A DNA stretch of 15,388 nt, taken from Amoebophrya sp. AT5.2. Its lineage: Eukaryota; Sar; Dinophyceae; Syndiniales; Amoebophryaceae. The stretch is from positions 1-15,388 of the forward strand of contig RXOD01005194.1 in NCBI GenBank assembly GCA_005223375.1, written 5' to 3'. This document shows, piece by piece, positions 1 through 8,930 of the stretch. The translations under genes were made by a program, and so were the position numbers. Every line of letters begins with the position of its first letter. Position 1 is the first letter of the stretch. Under the pieces are notes generated by a model. It saw only the letters and a list, made by a program, of their open reading frames with translations. It did no database searches and was not told the origin of the DNA.

Positions 1-616
1 GTTGGCTGCCGATGGGCAGTTGTCACCGGTGGGTTCGGCGAAGCGTGGTTCCGTGGCCGAGGTGGACGGGCTGCTGCTACCCCTGGGGTCGCTGGAGGAC
101 GACAGCGGGATCGCCGTGAACGATCCCTATTCCACTCTGAACGAAGACGAGATGAACCAGATGATTCGCGAGGGCACTCTCCCCGATCCGCGCTCCTCGC
201 GGATGTCGATCCCGGGGCGCACGAGTCAGGCCCCGCGAGGTTCCCAGCTCCACACGAGGCTGTCCGCACGATTGTCGGGCACCGCGTCGGCTGGAGCGTC
301 CGCAGCCGCGGCCGCGACCACCTTGACCCCGGAGGAGGAGGAGAAGGCGAAGAAGCTGCGGGAGACGCGGCAAAAGAACAAGGAACGCGACGTGAAGAAG
401 ATGCTGAAGAACAACATCACGGAGGCACTTGCGGACGCGTACGGAAACCTGATCAACGGCGACGACAAGAAGGCGCGCAACCTGCCGCTCCCGTTGCCGG
501 CGTCGGAAGAGGAGATGCGGGCGGTACGGGAGATCATGGGCGCGGAGGAAGGAGAAGAAATCGCGCCCTCCGTCAACCAGTTCCGGGACGCGCTACGCAA
601 AGGAGCCAAGAAATAA
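1..616 (+). CDS. 3' end of a protein of unknown function, charged and coiled-coil-like (5' truncated by window edge)
   Basis: The frame is open from the window edge to a TAA at 614-616, giving about 204 visible residues. No ATG begins it here, so the start lies upstream or in an earlier exon. I do not recognise a family. The visible part has an acidic stretch (NDPYSTLNEDEMNQMIREG, about residues 40-58), then a Ser/Arg/Ala-rich linker (about 60-105). A highly charged, probably alpha-helical segment follows (TPEEEEKAKKLRETRQKNKE and onward, about 107-140), and the end is another Glu/Lys-rich helix finishing in KKGAKK-type basic residues. There is no signal peptide or membrane segment in the visible part. 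Codons are rich in G or C at the third position, as in the other genes here, and the base composition falls sharply after the stop. A small hairpin (CGGC-gaaaaa-GCCG) lies directly after the stop. That it is coding is fairly sure; the function is unknown. Confidence 0.75.
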   Translation, partial: LAADGQLSPVGSAKRGSVAEVDGLLLPLGSLEDDSGIAVNDPYSTLNEDEMNQMIREGTLPDPRSSRMSIPGRTSQAPRGSQLHTRLSARLSGTASAGASAAAAATTLTPEEEEKAKKLRETRQKNKERDVKKMLKNNITEALADAYGNLINGDDKKARNLPLPLPASEEEMRAVREIMGAEEGEEIAPSVNQFRDALRKGAKK

Positions 617-1438
617 TTCGGCGAAAAAGCCGCGTGCATGGAGAGCGACCACATAATTACATTCGTATCAATCTACTACGTCTACGAACTACGAGGACGT
701 GATGGTGAAGATAGCCGCGTCAGGCGATCTGCGGTGTCTCGATCGATCGATTTCGATTGCTCTTTTTCTGTCTACGGAAAGAAAGCGAAAGTTATAAGTA
801 AAAGCTGAGGAGTGCTGACGCGCTCGGTAGAATGAAAAGAGAAAGAACAGAAAATAGAAGAAGGAGCCTCCAAATCAGATGCAGAGTCGCAACATTGTTT
901 ACCCATACGTCCATGGGCCTGCTCGACTAGTAGCCATGGCGAGATGATTGTTTGATGCGTGATATTATCGTTCAGGATACAGATACAGTTACAAAAACAA
1001 ATTCTTAGTTCTTTTTGCGTTTGCTGCTCTCGTTTACATTTTTCAGCTTCATCAGAACCTTCTATTTATTTGTCAACATCTTCAACACGTTGTACTATCT
1101 TCTATCTACACGATCTAGTACACTACCTAGTGTAGTTCTATTCGCAAATTGCTATTTTATGTTGTGCTGCTGCATGCTGGTCAGACAGAAACAAAACATA
1201 CGAGCTACCCAATACCAATAGGACGTACCCGTACATCTAGTACATCAAGAACGTCTATAGCTCCAAACCCGAATAAAAAGGCACCACGTAGCTCGCTACA
1301 AATACAGACAAAGAAATACCGAGACAGGGTGGACTTCTGGCATCCTAGATGGTGCTAGAGCTATTCTGCTCTCACCTTGAATCCTGTCTCCCGCTCTGTC
1401 ACTCGCTTCCTCATGATTGGTTGTACGCCTGTGATGCT

Positions 1439-1520
1439 GTCGCTAGCGACGGCGTTAGGGCCTTGGGCGTTCCCCCCTAATTGCGCCCAGGCGGAGGTGA
1501 TTGAGGGTTGTAGCAACTAC
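1439..1520. other. GC-rich cluster of hairpins in the spacer, possible structured non-coding RNA
   Basis: Three adjacent self-complementary elements are visible. A perfect 12-bp palindrome GTCGCTAGCGAC lies at 1439-1450. A stem of 9 bp with one bulged T pairs 1460-1469 with 1484-1492 around a C-rich loop. A short stem with two alternative pairings (GTTG/CAAC or GTAG/CTAC) lies at about 1503-1520. The surrounding DNA is AT-rich and unstructured by comparison. No tRNA, snRNA or SL-RNA signature was recognised, so the RNA identity is speculative. Confidence 0.25.
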
Positions 1521-2238
1521 CCGTGACATAGTTTAATGCAGAACCAGTCCCAGTGGAGACGCATACCACTGACTGATGGAAAACGTAACCGTAAGTAGTT
1601 GTCGAAACGACATCTAACAAAAGACTCATCATGATCCTCATCGTTCTTTAATAGTGTTGGAGCCGCTCCTGCCCCTGCCGTAGCCGTTGCGATGATGTTT
1701 GATGACAGAGACTCGTTGTTGACTTTCGCTTCGTCTCTTGTGCTTCATCTGCCGCGTAACTTCTCGGTTTATCGCGAGGCTCGTCGTATTTTTAGTACTG
1801 CAGGAGAGTAGCACTAGCAGTAGGGGAAAGCGAATCGTGCTCAGCGTCGTGGCTGCTCCTGCTTCGGAAGCGGAGCGGACTGGTGTGAACGCATTTCTAC
1901 TGTGCTTCTTCGTCCCGCTTTGTTGAAAGTCTACATTGGCTTCGTTCCCGTCCTCGTCGTGAACAACTACAGATACAGAAACAAACCTACTTCCGCGGCG
2001 CAAGATCTTCCGCTCCTTGCCTTCGTTTACTTGGATGGTCTCCATATGCGTTGACTTCGTGGCTCCTTGTCGTTGCTTCACAGAAAAATCTTCGTGCACC
2101 CCAACTGCAAGCCCAAGAATATGTTAAACCTGTGCCTTCCAGTGCCATCGAACTGAATTTGCAGGGCCCTTCTCATCTGTTCTTTCCCGTGGGCCCGCAG
2201 CATCCCATGGAGCAGACTAGAGCACTTTTCTTTGATCG

Positions 2239-2292
2239 AAGCTGTTTATCTTCATTTGGGTACAAGTAAATCAAGCTGTTTATCTTCATTTG
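2239..2292. repeat. Two-copy direct repeat, 20-bp unit at 34-bp spacing
   Basis: The sequence AAGCTGTTTATCTTCATTTG occurs exactly at 2239-2258 and again at 2273-2292, separated by 14 bp. It lies about 190 bp upstream of the small gene. The perfect identity suggests a recent local duplication or slippage; no function is apparent. Confidence 0.85.
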
Positions 2293-2480
2293 ATTGTTCG
2301 GAGTTGAGGTCTCTTATTCTTTTGTAAATCTGCGGAGGTGAGTACGAGCACGAGTACGCCTACGCACCAGCGGCATACTTCTAAATATCACCGAACCTTG
2401 TCGTGAGTCGGAGTCGCACGGCACGGCTAAAAAAACAGCACGGTGACGGACGGGCGCGGATCTCTGCCGAGGACTACATC

Positions 2481-3623
2481 ATGGCCGGGGGCGGAAAACT
2501 TGAGCGGAACATCCTCCAGGTCGGCATGACCGTCGACGCCGCCAAGAAGCGGAAGTCGGTTATGACGCTCGAGGCGCTGGCCCAGTACAAGCGCCGCGCC
2601 CGGGAGTACGAGCGCCGCGAGCAGAAGAATATGACGGGAGCAGGTGCTGGCAAATCAATAACGGTAAGCGAGCAAGTGAAGATATGTGCTCGCAAACTAA
2701 CTTACTAACTAGGTAGTGGGTCCGGGACCGGGTCCCCACTTCTTGGGTGGCGACTGGGACTGCATTAAGTAAGGCGCTCTGAAGTCTACCCGGCGCGCAG
2801 GTCTTTGGTGGAACGGTTTCAGAGATGCCCCATTCGATGGGGAGTAGGGGCGGCCCCGAAGTGAGTCACTGGGAGGGACGAAAGGAAGGCCATGGAAGGC
2901 CAGTACCTAGAATGCTGCGGCTAGAATATCGAAGCAGGTTCCTAGAAAAGTTCGCGCGTGCTACTAGTAGTACTGCAGGCCCCTTCTTAAGACCACCAAA
3001 GGGAACGAGGTGCTGGGGGACCCCGAAGACGCAGAACCCCCTCGCTACTTCATTTTTTCCCACTTTTCTATACCCGCTTACGTTTGCCAACTACTGGTCC
3101 CACCATAAAGCAAAAGCAGAAGCAGCTGCTGCTCGCGAAACTCAAGGCCGAAAAGCAAGCAGCCGGGAAACCAGAAGGAGGTGCGGTTGATGGTGGGGGG
3201 GGATCCGGATCACGATCACCCTCGTCCGCGGCCATTGCACGCAAGAACACAACTGCTCAAGAAGCGCAAGGAGGTCAAAGCGACATCCCGCACCTGAAGA
3301 AGTCAAGTTCTTTCGCGGCTGCGGTGCGAAAGGCGCTGTTTGCGAGTGCGGCGGCCGCGAGACTGCGATCTATCGCGTACCGCATCGGGATGCTCTCGGG
3401 CTCTGCGGAACAAACCACGGACCCGACGGCCCGGAAGTACTACACGGCGGTGGCGAGCCTGAGCCCAGCCGCGCGCTCGCCGGCTTCGCGCAGTGGTACG
3501 CGGGGCGGTGCTGGTGGAGACAGCCCGACGATCGCTCTGGGGACGAGGGGAGGACACGGCACAAGTCCGGCAGTGCTTGTGATCCGCGGGAAGGACGTTG
3601 ACGTCGTGGAGAAAACGGCGTGA
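2481..3623 (+). CDS. Small two-exon protein sharing its N-terminal motif with the neighbouring potassium channel
   Basis: Exon 1 runs 2481-2663, from the first ATG of its frame to a donor GTAAGC on a codon boundary. Exon 2 ends with TGA at 3621-3623 and most likely begins at 3111, the first AG after a pyrimidine-rich tract at about 3049-3088; 3117 and 3120 are equally in phase. The predicted protein is about 231 aa. Residues 11-46 (ILQVGMTVDAAKKRKS and onward) align without gaps to residues 9-44 of the channel encoded at 4672, with 20 of 36 identical. The rest differs: a Lys/Gln/Ala helix, a Gly/Ser linker, then a basic amphipathic helix (SFAAAVRKALFASAAAARLR) that could bind a membrane or calmodulin, and a Ser/Gly-rich tail. 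No membrane span or enzyme motif is present. It may be a truncated relative of the channel, or share a targeting or interaction module with it. The gene model is likely; the function is unknown. Confidence 0.6.
2664..3110 (+). other. Inferred spliceosomal intron of the small gene
   Basis: The donor is ACG|GTAAGC at 2664, and the frame of exon 1 closes soon after it. The acceptor is placed at the first AG after the pyrimidine tract (3109-3110); AGs at 3115-3116 and 3118-3119 keep the same phase. Within the intron are a hyphenated palindrome (GGGACC-G-GGTCCC, about 2720-2735) and one copy of the TACTGCAGGCCCCTT motif at 2971-2985. No transcript evidence is available, so the acceptor is uncertain by a few codons. 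Confidence 0.55.
2971..2985. repeat. Copy of dispersed motif TACTGCAGGCCCCTT (intronic)
   Basis: This 15-bp sequence recurs exactly at 4431-4445. Related forms lie at 2160-2173 (TGCAGGGCCCTTCT) and 1793-1804 (TAGTACTGCAGG, also present at 2968-2979). All copies are in non-coding DNA. They may be the conserved core of a dispersed repeat; the flanks do not align well by eye. Confidence 0.5.
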
Positions 3624-4671
3624 AGAAGAATGGTGAACACGTACGCAACATGAAAATCATGATGAGTTGAGCAGGAACATCTTGTAGTGCGGTCGTTCGG
3701 TCAGGCTCAGCCCCAGGTGGAAGTTGGGGAAGAGATCTAATTTTTATCCTTATCACAATCTTCACAACGACACCCACGCGACGCTTTCGCTTGCTTTCTG
3801 TTTCGTCGTTTTCTTTGTCCCCCCCTGACGAAGACGGAGAGGGGCAAGAAGTGAACAAATGATTGTGCTTGATTTCCAAATTGCGATTTTTTGCGCAGTA
3901 GAGTTCTACTTCATACATCACTTGTTCATCTACTTCCCTCTTCACTTCAATCACTTGCACTAAAAACTTGTACAAGTTTATAGATACTTTTACTCCTGCG
4001 AAAATGATTTTTACCCGTCATCTAACTACGCGTACGCCTATCATGACGTACTTGTCGACCAATTGCAATTCTTGCAATCACCACGAACTGACTTCTCACG
4101 CTGAGTAAGCCCTAACAAGTGGCTCGCTGATCGCTGTCGTAAGTAAAAACTTCGCGTCATCTTCGTCAAGGTCAACTACTGTAGTTATCTTGTCGGTTTC
4201 TCGACGTGGTCGTGGTTTCCGTTTCGCCTTCGTGATATGTCGCCCATCACTTGGTCTTGGTGGAATTTCGTCTTCATCTGAATCGTCCCCGTCCATCAAA
4301 AGTCGTGAACTATGTCTTGGTACTCTAAAAAAAGATCAATTTTACTTCGTGGTCTCCATGAAGATTTCGTCGTGCCAAGTGTTGTGCCGCGCAAAGTCTC
4401 TGAACCCACTCGAGCTGCGCAGCCAATTTCTACTGCAGGCCCCTTTTGTACGAATCCGTACCCCTGGTTTCCTAGCGTACCCAACAAATCGAAATCCACC
4501 CAATCCGTGTGCGTATGACGCCAGCATGATCTGATGCATTTTTTTCCAAATCCAATGCTTTCTGTTTCTTTTGGACCCCGTTGTGGTCGCGAGACCACGC
4601 CGCAGAACGGCAGCGCTCTCCTACCTGCATTGTTGATCTTCAAGTGCAAGTTTTAAGCCACCACAGCTGAC
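3624..4671. other. Intergenic spacer between the small gene and the channel gene
   Basis: About 1 kb of AT-richer DNA with no convincing gene. It holds the second exact copy of the TACTGCAGGCCCCTT motif (4431-4445). A minus-strand frame at 4096-4296 would encode 66 residues, acidic then basic, with codons that are not GC3-rich. It starts with ATG but has no recognisable family, and I treat it as unsupported. An in-frame TAA occurs at 4654-4656, 15 nt before the channel ATG, so that start is well fixed. The sequence CCACAG just before the ATG could serve as a cis- or trans-splice acceptor. Confidence 0.6.
4431..4445. repeat. Copy of dispersed motif TACTGCAGGCCCCTT (intergenic)
   Basis: Exact 15-bp match to 2971-2985, located 240 bp upstream of the channel start. 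The neighbouring bases (runs of CCCC/GTACCC) do not extend the identity. Confidence 0.5.
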
Positions 4672-7600
4672 ATGGGTGGCGATTCCTCGCCTAGCATCCT
4701 CTCCGTGGGGATGACTCGGGAGCAGGCCAAGAAGCGGAAGTCCAACATGAACTTTGCCGCGCTCGACAAGTACAACGCCCGCATGAGGGAGATGCGACGC
4801 AAAAACAGCCCCCACGGTGATTCTTACGTCGCCCGCGCGGCGAATGTGTTGTCGTCAACGACGCTGGTGCCGATGCACTCCGTCGCTTCCACGATTGTGG
4901 GGAAATCGAAGGAGAGTCTGGGCTTCGACCCCTCGATGGGACTGATCTCGAACAATACTCCGGCATCTCGAGATCAGTCCCATCGAGAGGTCGAAGCCCA
5001 GGCATCAAGGGGTCCCAGACATCAAGGCGGGTCAAACAACTCGAACTCGAGCGGCTCGCCAAACACGTCACCAGCGGTCAGCCGGTTTGATCGCGAGGAC
5101 GACCGCGGCCCTCGTGGTCGTCTAGGGGACGCTACGAACCGATCGTCCTCTGCTCATCTGCAAACGCGCGACATCCTCCATGATCCGGAGACGCGGGGGC
5201 GCTCCTCTCGATCCTCGAACAATTCGCGGGAACAAGAAGATCTTCCTTCTGGAACAACTGTTATCGACGGCTCCTCTCGTTCGGCGTCGAAGGACGCGAC
5301 GAGCAGTCACGGCTCGCCGGGGGCCACGCGGAGGAGCAGCAAGAGCAATAGTTACGCGCGCAAGATCGGTACCCGGACCGCTTCCAACTCGTTTCTGCTG
5401 TCGTCGTCCGAGTACTCCCCCGGCGGCGCGGCCGCTTCGGAGGGGGAGAACAACGCTCGACACAAGGAGGTCCTCGCGGAGAAGCTCCGCTCGCAGCAGA
5501 CCTACCAGCGCATCAAGCTCGGCGTCGAGACGCGGCAGGAGACCGTGTTCCGCGAGGCCGACGCGCTGCGAAAGTCGATGCGGGGTCTGCACTCCGTGAT
5601 CAACCCGGACGATTCGCGGATCGCGCTCTACATCCAGGTGAGCGCGGCGCTCTGCATGATCTTGGTGTGTTTTTTGACGCCGTACGAGTCCGCGCTGCTG
5701 GCCGTGGACTTCAACAGCTCCCTGTTCTGGGTCAACCGCCTGATCGACGTGGTGTTCCTCGCCGACATGATCCTGCACTTCTTTCTCATGTACCGGGTGC
5801 CGACGCTGTCGGGCGGCTCCGTCCTGGTCACCAGCGGGCGCAAGATCGCGGGGAACTACCTGCGAACCTGGTTCGTCATCGACTTCCTCGCCGTGTTTCC
5901 CTTCTGGATCTTCGAGCCCCTGGGGTACTCTAGTATCGCGTCCGGCGGCGGCGGCGCCGCGTTGCTGCGCTGCCTGCGGCTGCTGCGGCTGGGGAAGCTG
6001 ATGAAGTCGATGCGGTTTCTGCGCGAAAAAGCCATCCACTACACGATCACACACGCGGCGAGCACGCTGCTGCAGTTCTTCGTGGTGCTGATTCTCTCCG
6101 CGCACTGGCTCGCCTGCGTGTGGGCGGCGGTGGGCGTGCGGAGCGGCGGTCAGTTCTTCTTCAACGCGGCGCTAGAATACGTGGATGGCGGGAGCGGCTA
6201 CTTCTCGCCACTGGGGACGGACATGCTGATCACGACCGGGTCGGGGTCGGAAAGGGCGCTGCAGGAGCTGGAGGACATGGTTCAGGACGCTGCGGCACAA
6301 GAATCTAACCGTGAGACCACGAAGGGGACCACTAGCGTAACCGCTTCCGATATTACGCATAGTGCGTCCGCCTCTTCTACCACGGCTTCTCGCATGCTCT
6401 CTGCAGCAGAGAGCGCAGTGTTGGAGGATTCGGGGTTTCTGGACTCAGAGGAGATCGGAACGAGTCCTTTGTGGAGGATGAGCAACCCCAGTGGCGTACA
6501 GGACTGGGGATCGTGGCCGCTTGTTGGGGACTCCGTGCTTTACTGGTCAGCGGGAACGGAAAGCTCCTTGCTCGGAAGGCTGTTAAGCTACCCGCCTGCG
6601 GGGGAGGGGAAGAAAAATGTCGATGGAGATCCGGTCTTATTCAATGCTGCAGGCGATTTGGTATGGGATGACTCGACCTCGACGGCCGGTAGCGAAACTT
6701 CGACGCCGACCTCGCCGGGTGAAAGGTCACGCGACTTCAACAAGGCCACCGAGGTTCCCGCGACCGTCCGCGAGAACCTTCGCGCGCGCATCGTTCATTC
6801 CCTTGACCAAGCGTCCTACACCAGACGAACGACGTCAGAAGCCGGAGGACCGCCACAACATCGACCTCACCGAACATCGGCGCCCAGACGGCTCCAGCTT
6901 CCGCAGAACGCTGCCGCTTTCGTCGGTTCTTCCTCCGCCGCCTCCAGCCCGCTGAACCACGTGCTTCCCCGCCAGGGCCGCCGCCGCGTGTCCTGGGTGC
7001 AGGTCTACTGTGACTGTACTGTGTGCGCCAGTCCGATGGGTTGCCGGCAGTGCGACCGCTGCGTGGCCTCGCCCTGCCAGGTGTACGTGGGCGCGTTGCA
7101 CTACAGCCTGATGACGCTGACCAGCATCGGGTACGGAGACGTGGTGGCCACCCACACCTTCGAGCGGTTCGTGAGCTGCGGCATCATGTTCGTCGCGGGG
7201 GTCACCTGGGCCAGTATCGTCGGCTTCGCGTGCGGGCTGATCTCGTACCGGACGGCGAAAAACCGGAAGACGATCGAGACCATCGACGACTTGAACCGGA
7301 TGATGCGCGAGCGCGACGTCGACCCGCAGATGCGGCACCGGCTGCGACACTTCTTCTACATGCACCGGGACCTGGGGGAAACCAAACAAAACTACGAACA
7401 CCTGTTGCAACGAATGTCGCCCACGTTGAAAGCAGAAGTGGCCTTCTCGGTACCTCCGCGGACATTGATTCATTTGATTTCGTCACCAGGAATAGAAGTT
7501 GATGTAGATGAAAGTAAGAAGTGGTAGAAAAGTCTTTCTTTCCACTCACCGGAGCTGACGCGTTCTTCGCGTGCTTGATTTATTTTGATTCCCTGGACCA

Positions 7601-8930
7601 CCAGGACCACCAGCTCGTGCTCGACCTAGTATCCGATGGATCATAGTATCGAAATCGTAATCGATCGCTCTGTATTTGAAACCCTCCACAGGTGCACGCC
7701 GTGTACATGCTTCGCGTGACTTTTCTTTCGAACGCGGACCGGGATTTCCTCGCCGCCATTTGTCTCGCGCTCAAGCCAGAAGCCTACGCCCAGGGCGAGC
7801 CTATGGGCGACGCCCAGGTGCTGTACGTGATGCGAGCGGGCGTCGCGATGTTGAATGGCTGCGTGTTTCGCGTTGGCGGCTACTGGGGCGAGGACGTGTT
7901 ACTCGACAACCCGGAGCTCACCGTGTTCTATTCCGGATTCGCGATGACCTACGTGGAGGCGTCTTCGATCTCGAGGAAGCAGCTGAACGACGTGCTGCTG
8001 AAGTTTCCCGAGCAGTCGTTGCGGATCCGCCGGCACAAAGTCTCTCTCGCCGTCCAGAGGACGCTGATGCGGGCTGCGCAGGAAACCAAAATGCGGCTCG
8101 CTGCGAGCGGCTGGGTGTTCCAGCACGAGGACTCCATTGGTACGACTAGTTCCGCTTTTTTCAGCTTTGAGTTGTCGCGGCGGCCCGAGCAGGAGAGCTT
8201 GAGGCAGTTTGCGAACGCGAAAAAAGCCGTGGAGGAGCGGTCCGAGCAGTGCACGAAGCTCGTGGTGGAAGGAATGCTCGAAGTCGTGAAGGCGAATGTG
8301 ATAACCGACGTGCAGGATTTTGTGGACCAAACATTGGACGCCGCGGGCGAGGAGCGGTGGGAGGGGGAGGGCGCAGCTCTGGCTGAGGACTCCGTGATCG
8401 AAGAACTGGAAACCGACCATTTTGACGACTCGTACCGGGAGGACGAGGCGGAGGACGATTTCGGGCTGGAGTCGTTGGATGAGGGCGGGCGGCTACTAGG
8501 CTTAGGTCCTTCAGCTGGTTTCGAGCAGAATAGTCTCACGAAGAGGGCAGGTGGCGCCGGTGGTAACGTTAATTTTCAGCAGCAAAACGACGCACTGCTG
8601 CTGCGCGAGTTACAGAGAGAACTAAGGACGCAAGCCCAACCGCAGCAGAAGATTCCGAATTATGGGGGTGCTGCTGGTGCAACTGCCTATCGGCGATCGG
8701 CCGGCTTCTTACAATCCACTTCCAGTGCCCCTGCGGGTGGAGCTGGGAGTCCTGGGACCGCATCGGGGGCATCAGTCCTGACGCCAGAAGATAATCTTCG
8801 GACTCGGAGCAGTGATGCAGACTTGCATCGACTTGTGGAAAGGTCGCAGATGATGCTGGAGAATCGCGAAAGAGCCGCGGCCGGTGGAAGCTCGAGGAGA
8901 GCAGCTCCCCGGGCTCCCGCTCGTGGTTGA
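4672..8930 (+). CDS. Voltage-gated six-transmembrane potassium channel with C-terminal cNBD-like domain (EAG/HCN/CNG superfamily)
   Basis: Exons 4672-7449 and 7692-8930 give 1338 aa. Residues 1-280 are Ser-rich and disordered, opening with the motif shared with the small gene at 2481. The segment before S1 (VINPDDSRIALYIQ) and S1 (about 317-337), S2 (351-374) and S3 (398-414) are typical of the superfamily. S4 (429-453) carries basic residues at every third position: R433, R436, R439, K442, K445, R448 and R451. S5 is about 464-487. The pore helix and filter TSIGYGD (817-823) mark potassium selectivity, and S6 is 833-858. A C-linker and cNBD follow (about 859-1045), then an acidic, Gln/Ser-rich tail with a short coiled coil. 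Oddities are an S5-pore loop of about 315 residues with a Cys cluster, and a cNBD whose cassette (GYWGEDVLL, 989-997, onward to 1010) lacks the usual Arg-Thr/Ser pair, so ligand binding is doubtful. No PAS domain is seen. It should act in the plasma or an internal membrane. The family assignment is secure. Confidence 0.93.
4918..5001. repeat. Nearly perfect 33/34-bp inverted repeat inside the channel coding exon
   Basis: The left arm 4918-4950 and right arm 4969-5001 are reverse complements over 33 bp with a single mismatch (4931 C opposite 4988 A). One more pair (4951 A with 4968 T) leaves a 16-nt loop. In the protein it falls in the disordered N-terminal region (about residues 83-110) and keeps the frame open. 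In RNA it would form a very stable hairpin. It could be a small inverted duplication, a remnant of an inserted inverted-repeat element, or an RNA structure. Confidence 0.9.
6133..7080 (+). other. Region encoding the giant S5-pore (turret) insertion of the channel, ending in a cysteine cluster
   Basis: This stretch encodes residues 488-803, between the end of S5 and the pore helix; relatives usually have a few tens of residues here. The frame is open throughout. The first two thirds are Ser/Thr/Gly-rich with lower third-position GC than the flanking membrane segments. The end has C780, C782, C785, C791, C794, C797 and C802 (C-x-C-x2-C-x5-C-x2-C-x2-C-x4-C). By topology it should be extracellular or luminal, suggesting disulphides rather than a zinc site, but that is inference. 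A retained intron of length divisible by three cannot be excluded for part of it. A small perfect hairpin (8-bp arms, 3-nt loop) lies at 6396-6414. Confidence 0.75.
7450..7691 (+). other. Intron of the channel gene (242 nt, GT..AG)
   Basis: The donor GTACCT at 7450 follows the codon for Ser926 and the acceptor CCTCCACAG ends at 7691, phase 0. Joining gives AEVAFS-VHAVYMLRVTFLS, which matches the continuous C-linker/cNBD entry of this channel family, whereas reading through adds 25 unrelated residues and stops at 7527. A second donor-like GTAAG lies at 7514 but would leave extra residues and be out of phase with the 7692 start. The intron contains a 9-bp tandem repeat (GACCACCAG twice, about 7597-7614). 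Confidence 0.85.

Larger units (their letters stand above)
617..2480. other. AT-richer intergenic spacer with short repeats and one weak minus-strand ORF
   Basis: This spacer of nearly 1.9 kb has no convincing gene. It contains many short degenerate repeats built on TAC/GTAC and CGATC words, a GC-rich island with several hairpins at about 1439-1520, and a 20-bp direct repeat at 2239-2292. A minus-strand frame at 1638-2099 encodes 153 residues with a hydrophobic patch, but its codon use is unlike the confident genes and it resembles no family I know. Promoter elements for the gene starting at 2481 must lie at the right end, but no TATA-like or other recognisable core element stands out. Confidence 0.6.

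Noticed and set aside
1638..2099. 153-aa minus-strand ORF in the long spacer
   Set aside because: Codon use unlike the confident genes, no recognisable family and unnatural segments; kept only as a note in the spacer entry.
2825..3190. 121-aa + strand ORF overlapping the small gene's intron and second exon
   Set aside because: Most of it lies in the intron and includes the dispersed repeat motif; its frame differs from the GC-rich exon 2 frame that continues to 3623.
4096..4296. 66-aa minus-strand ORF, acidic then basic
   Set aside because: Short, AT-rich at third positions, no family, and in a spacer with dispersed repeat motifs; not enough support for a gene.
4296..4649. 117-aa minus-strand ORF with a KGPAVEIG-type segment
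   Set aside because: The segment is only the translation of the dispersed motif at 4431-4445; the remainder has no protein-like character.
5122..6105. 327-aa open frame on the minus strand
   Set aside because: Antisense to the channel's N-terminal and S1-S5 coding region, where the + frame encodes recognisable membrane segments; the minus translation is repetitive His/Gln/Arg/Val.
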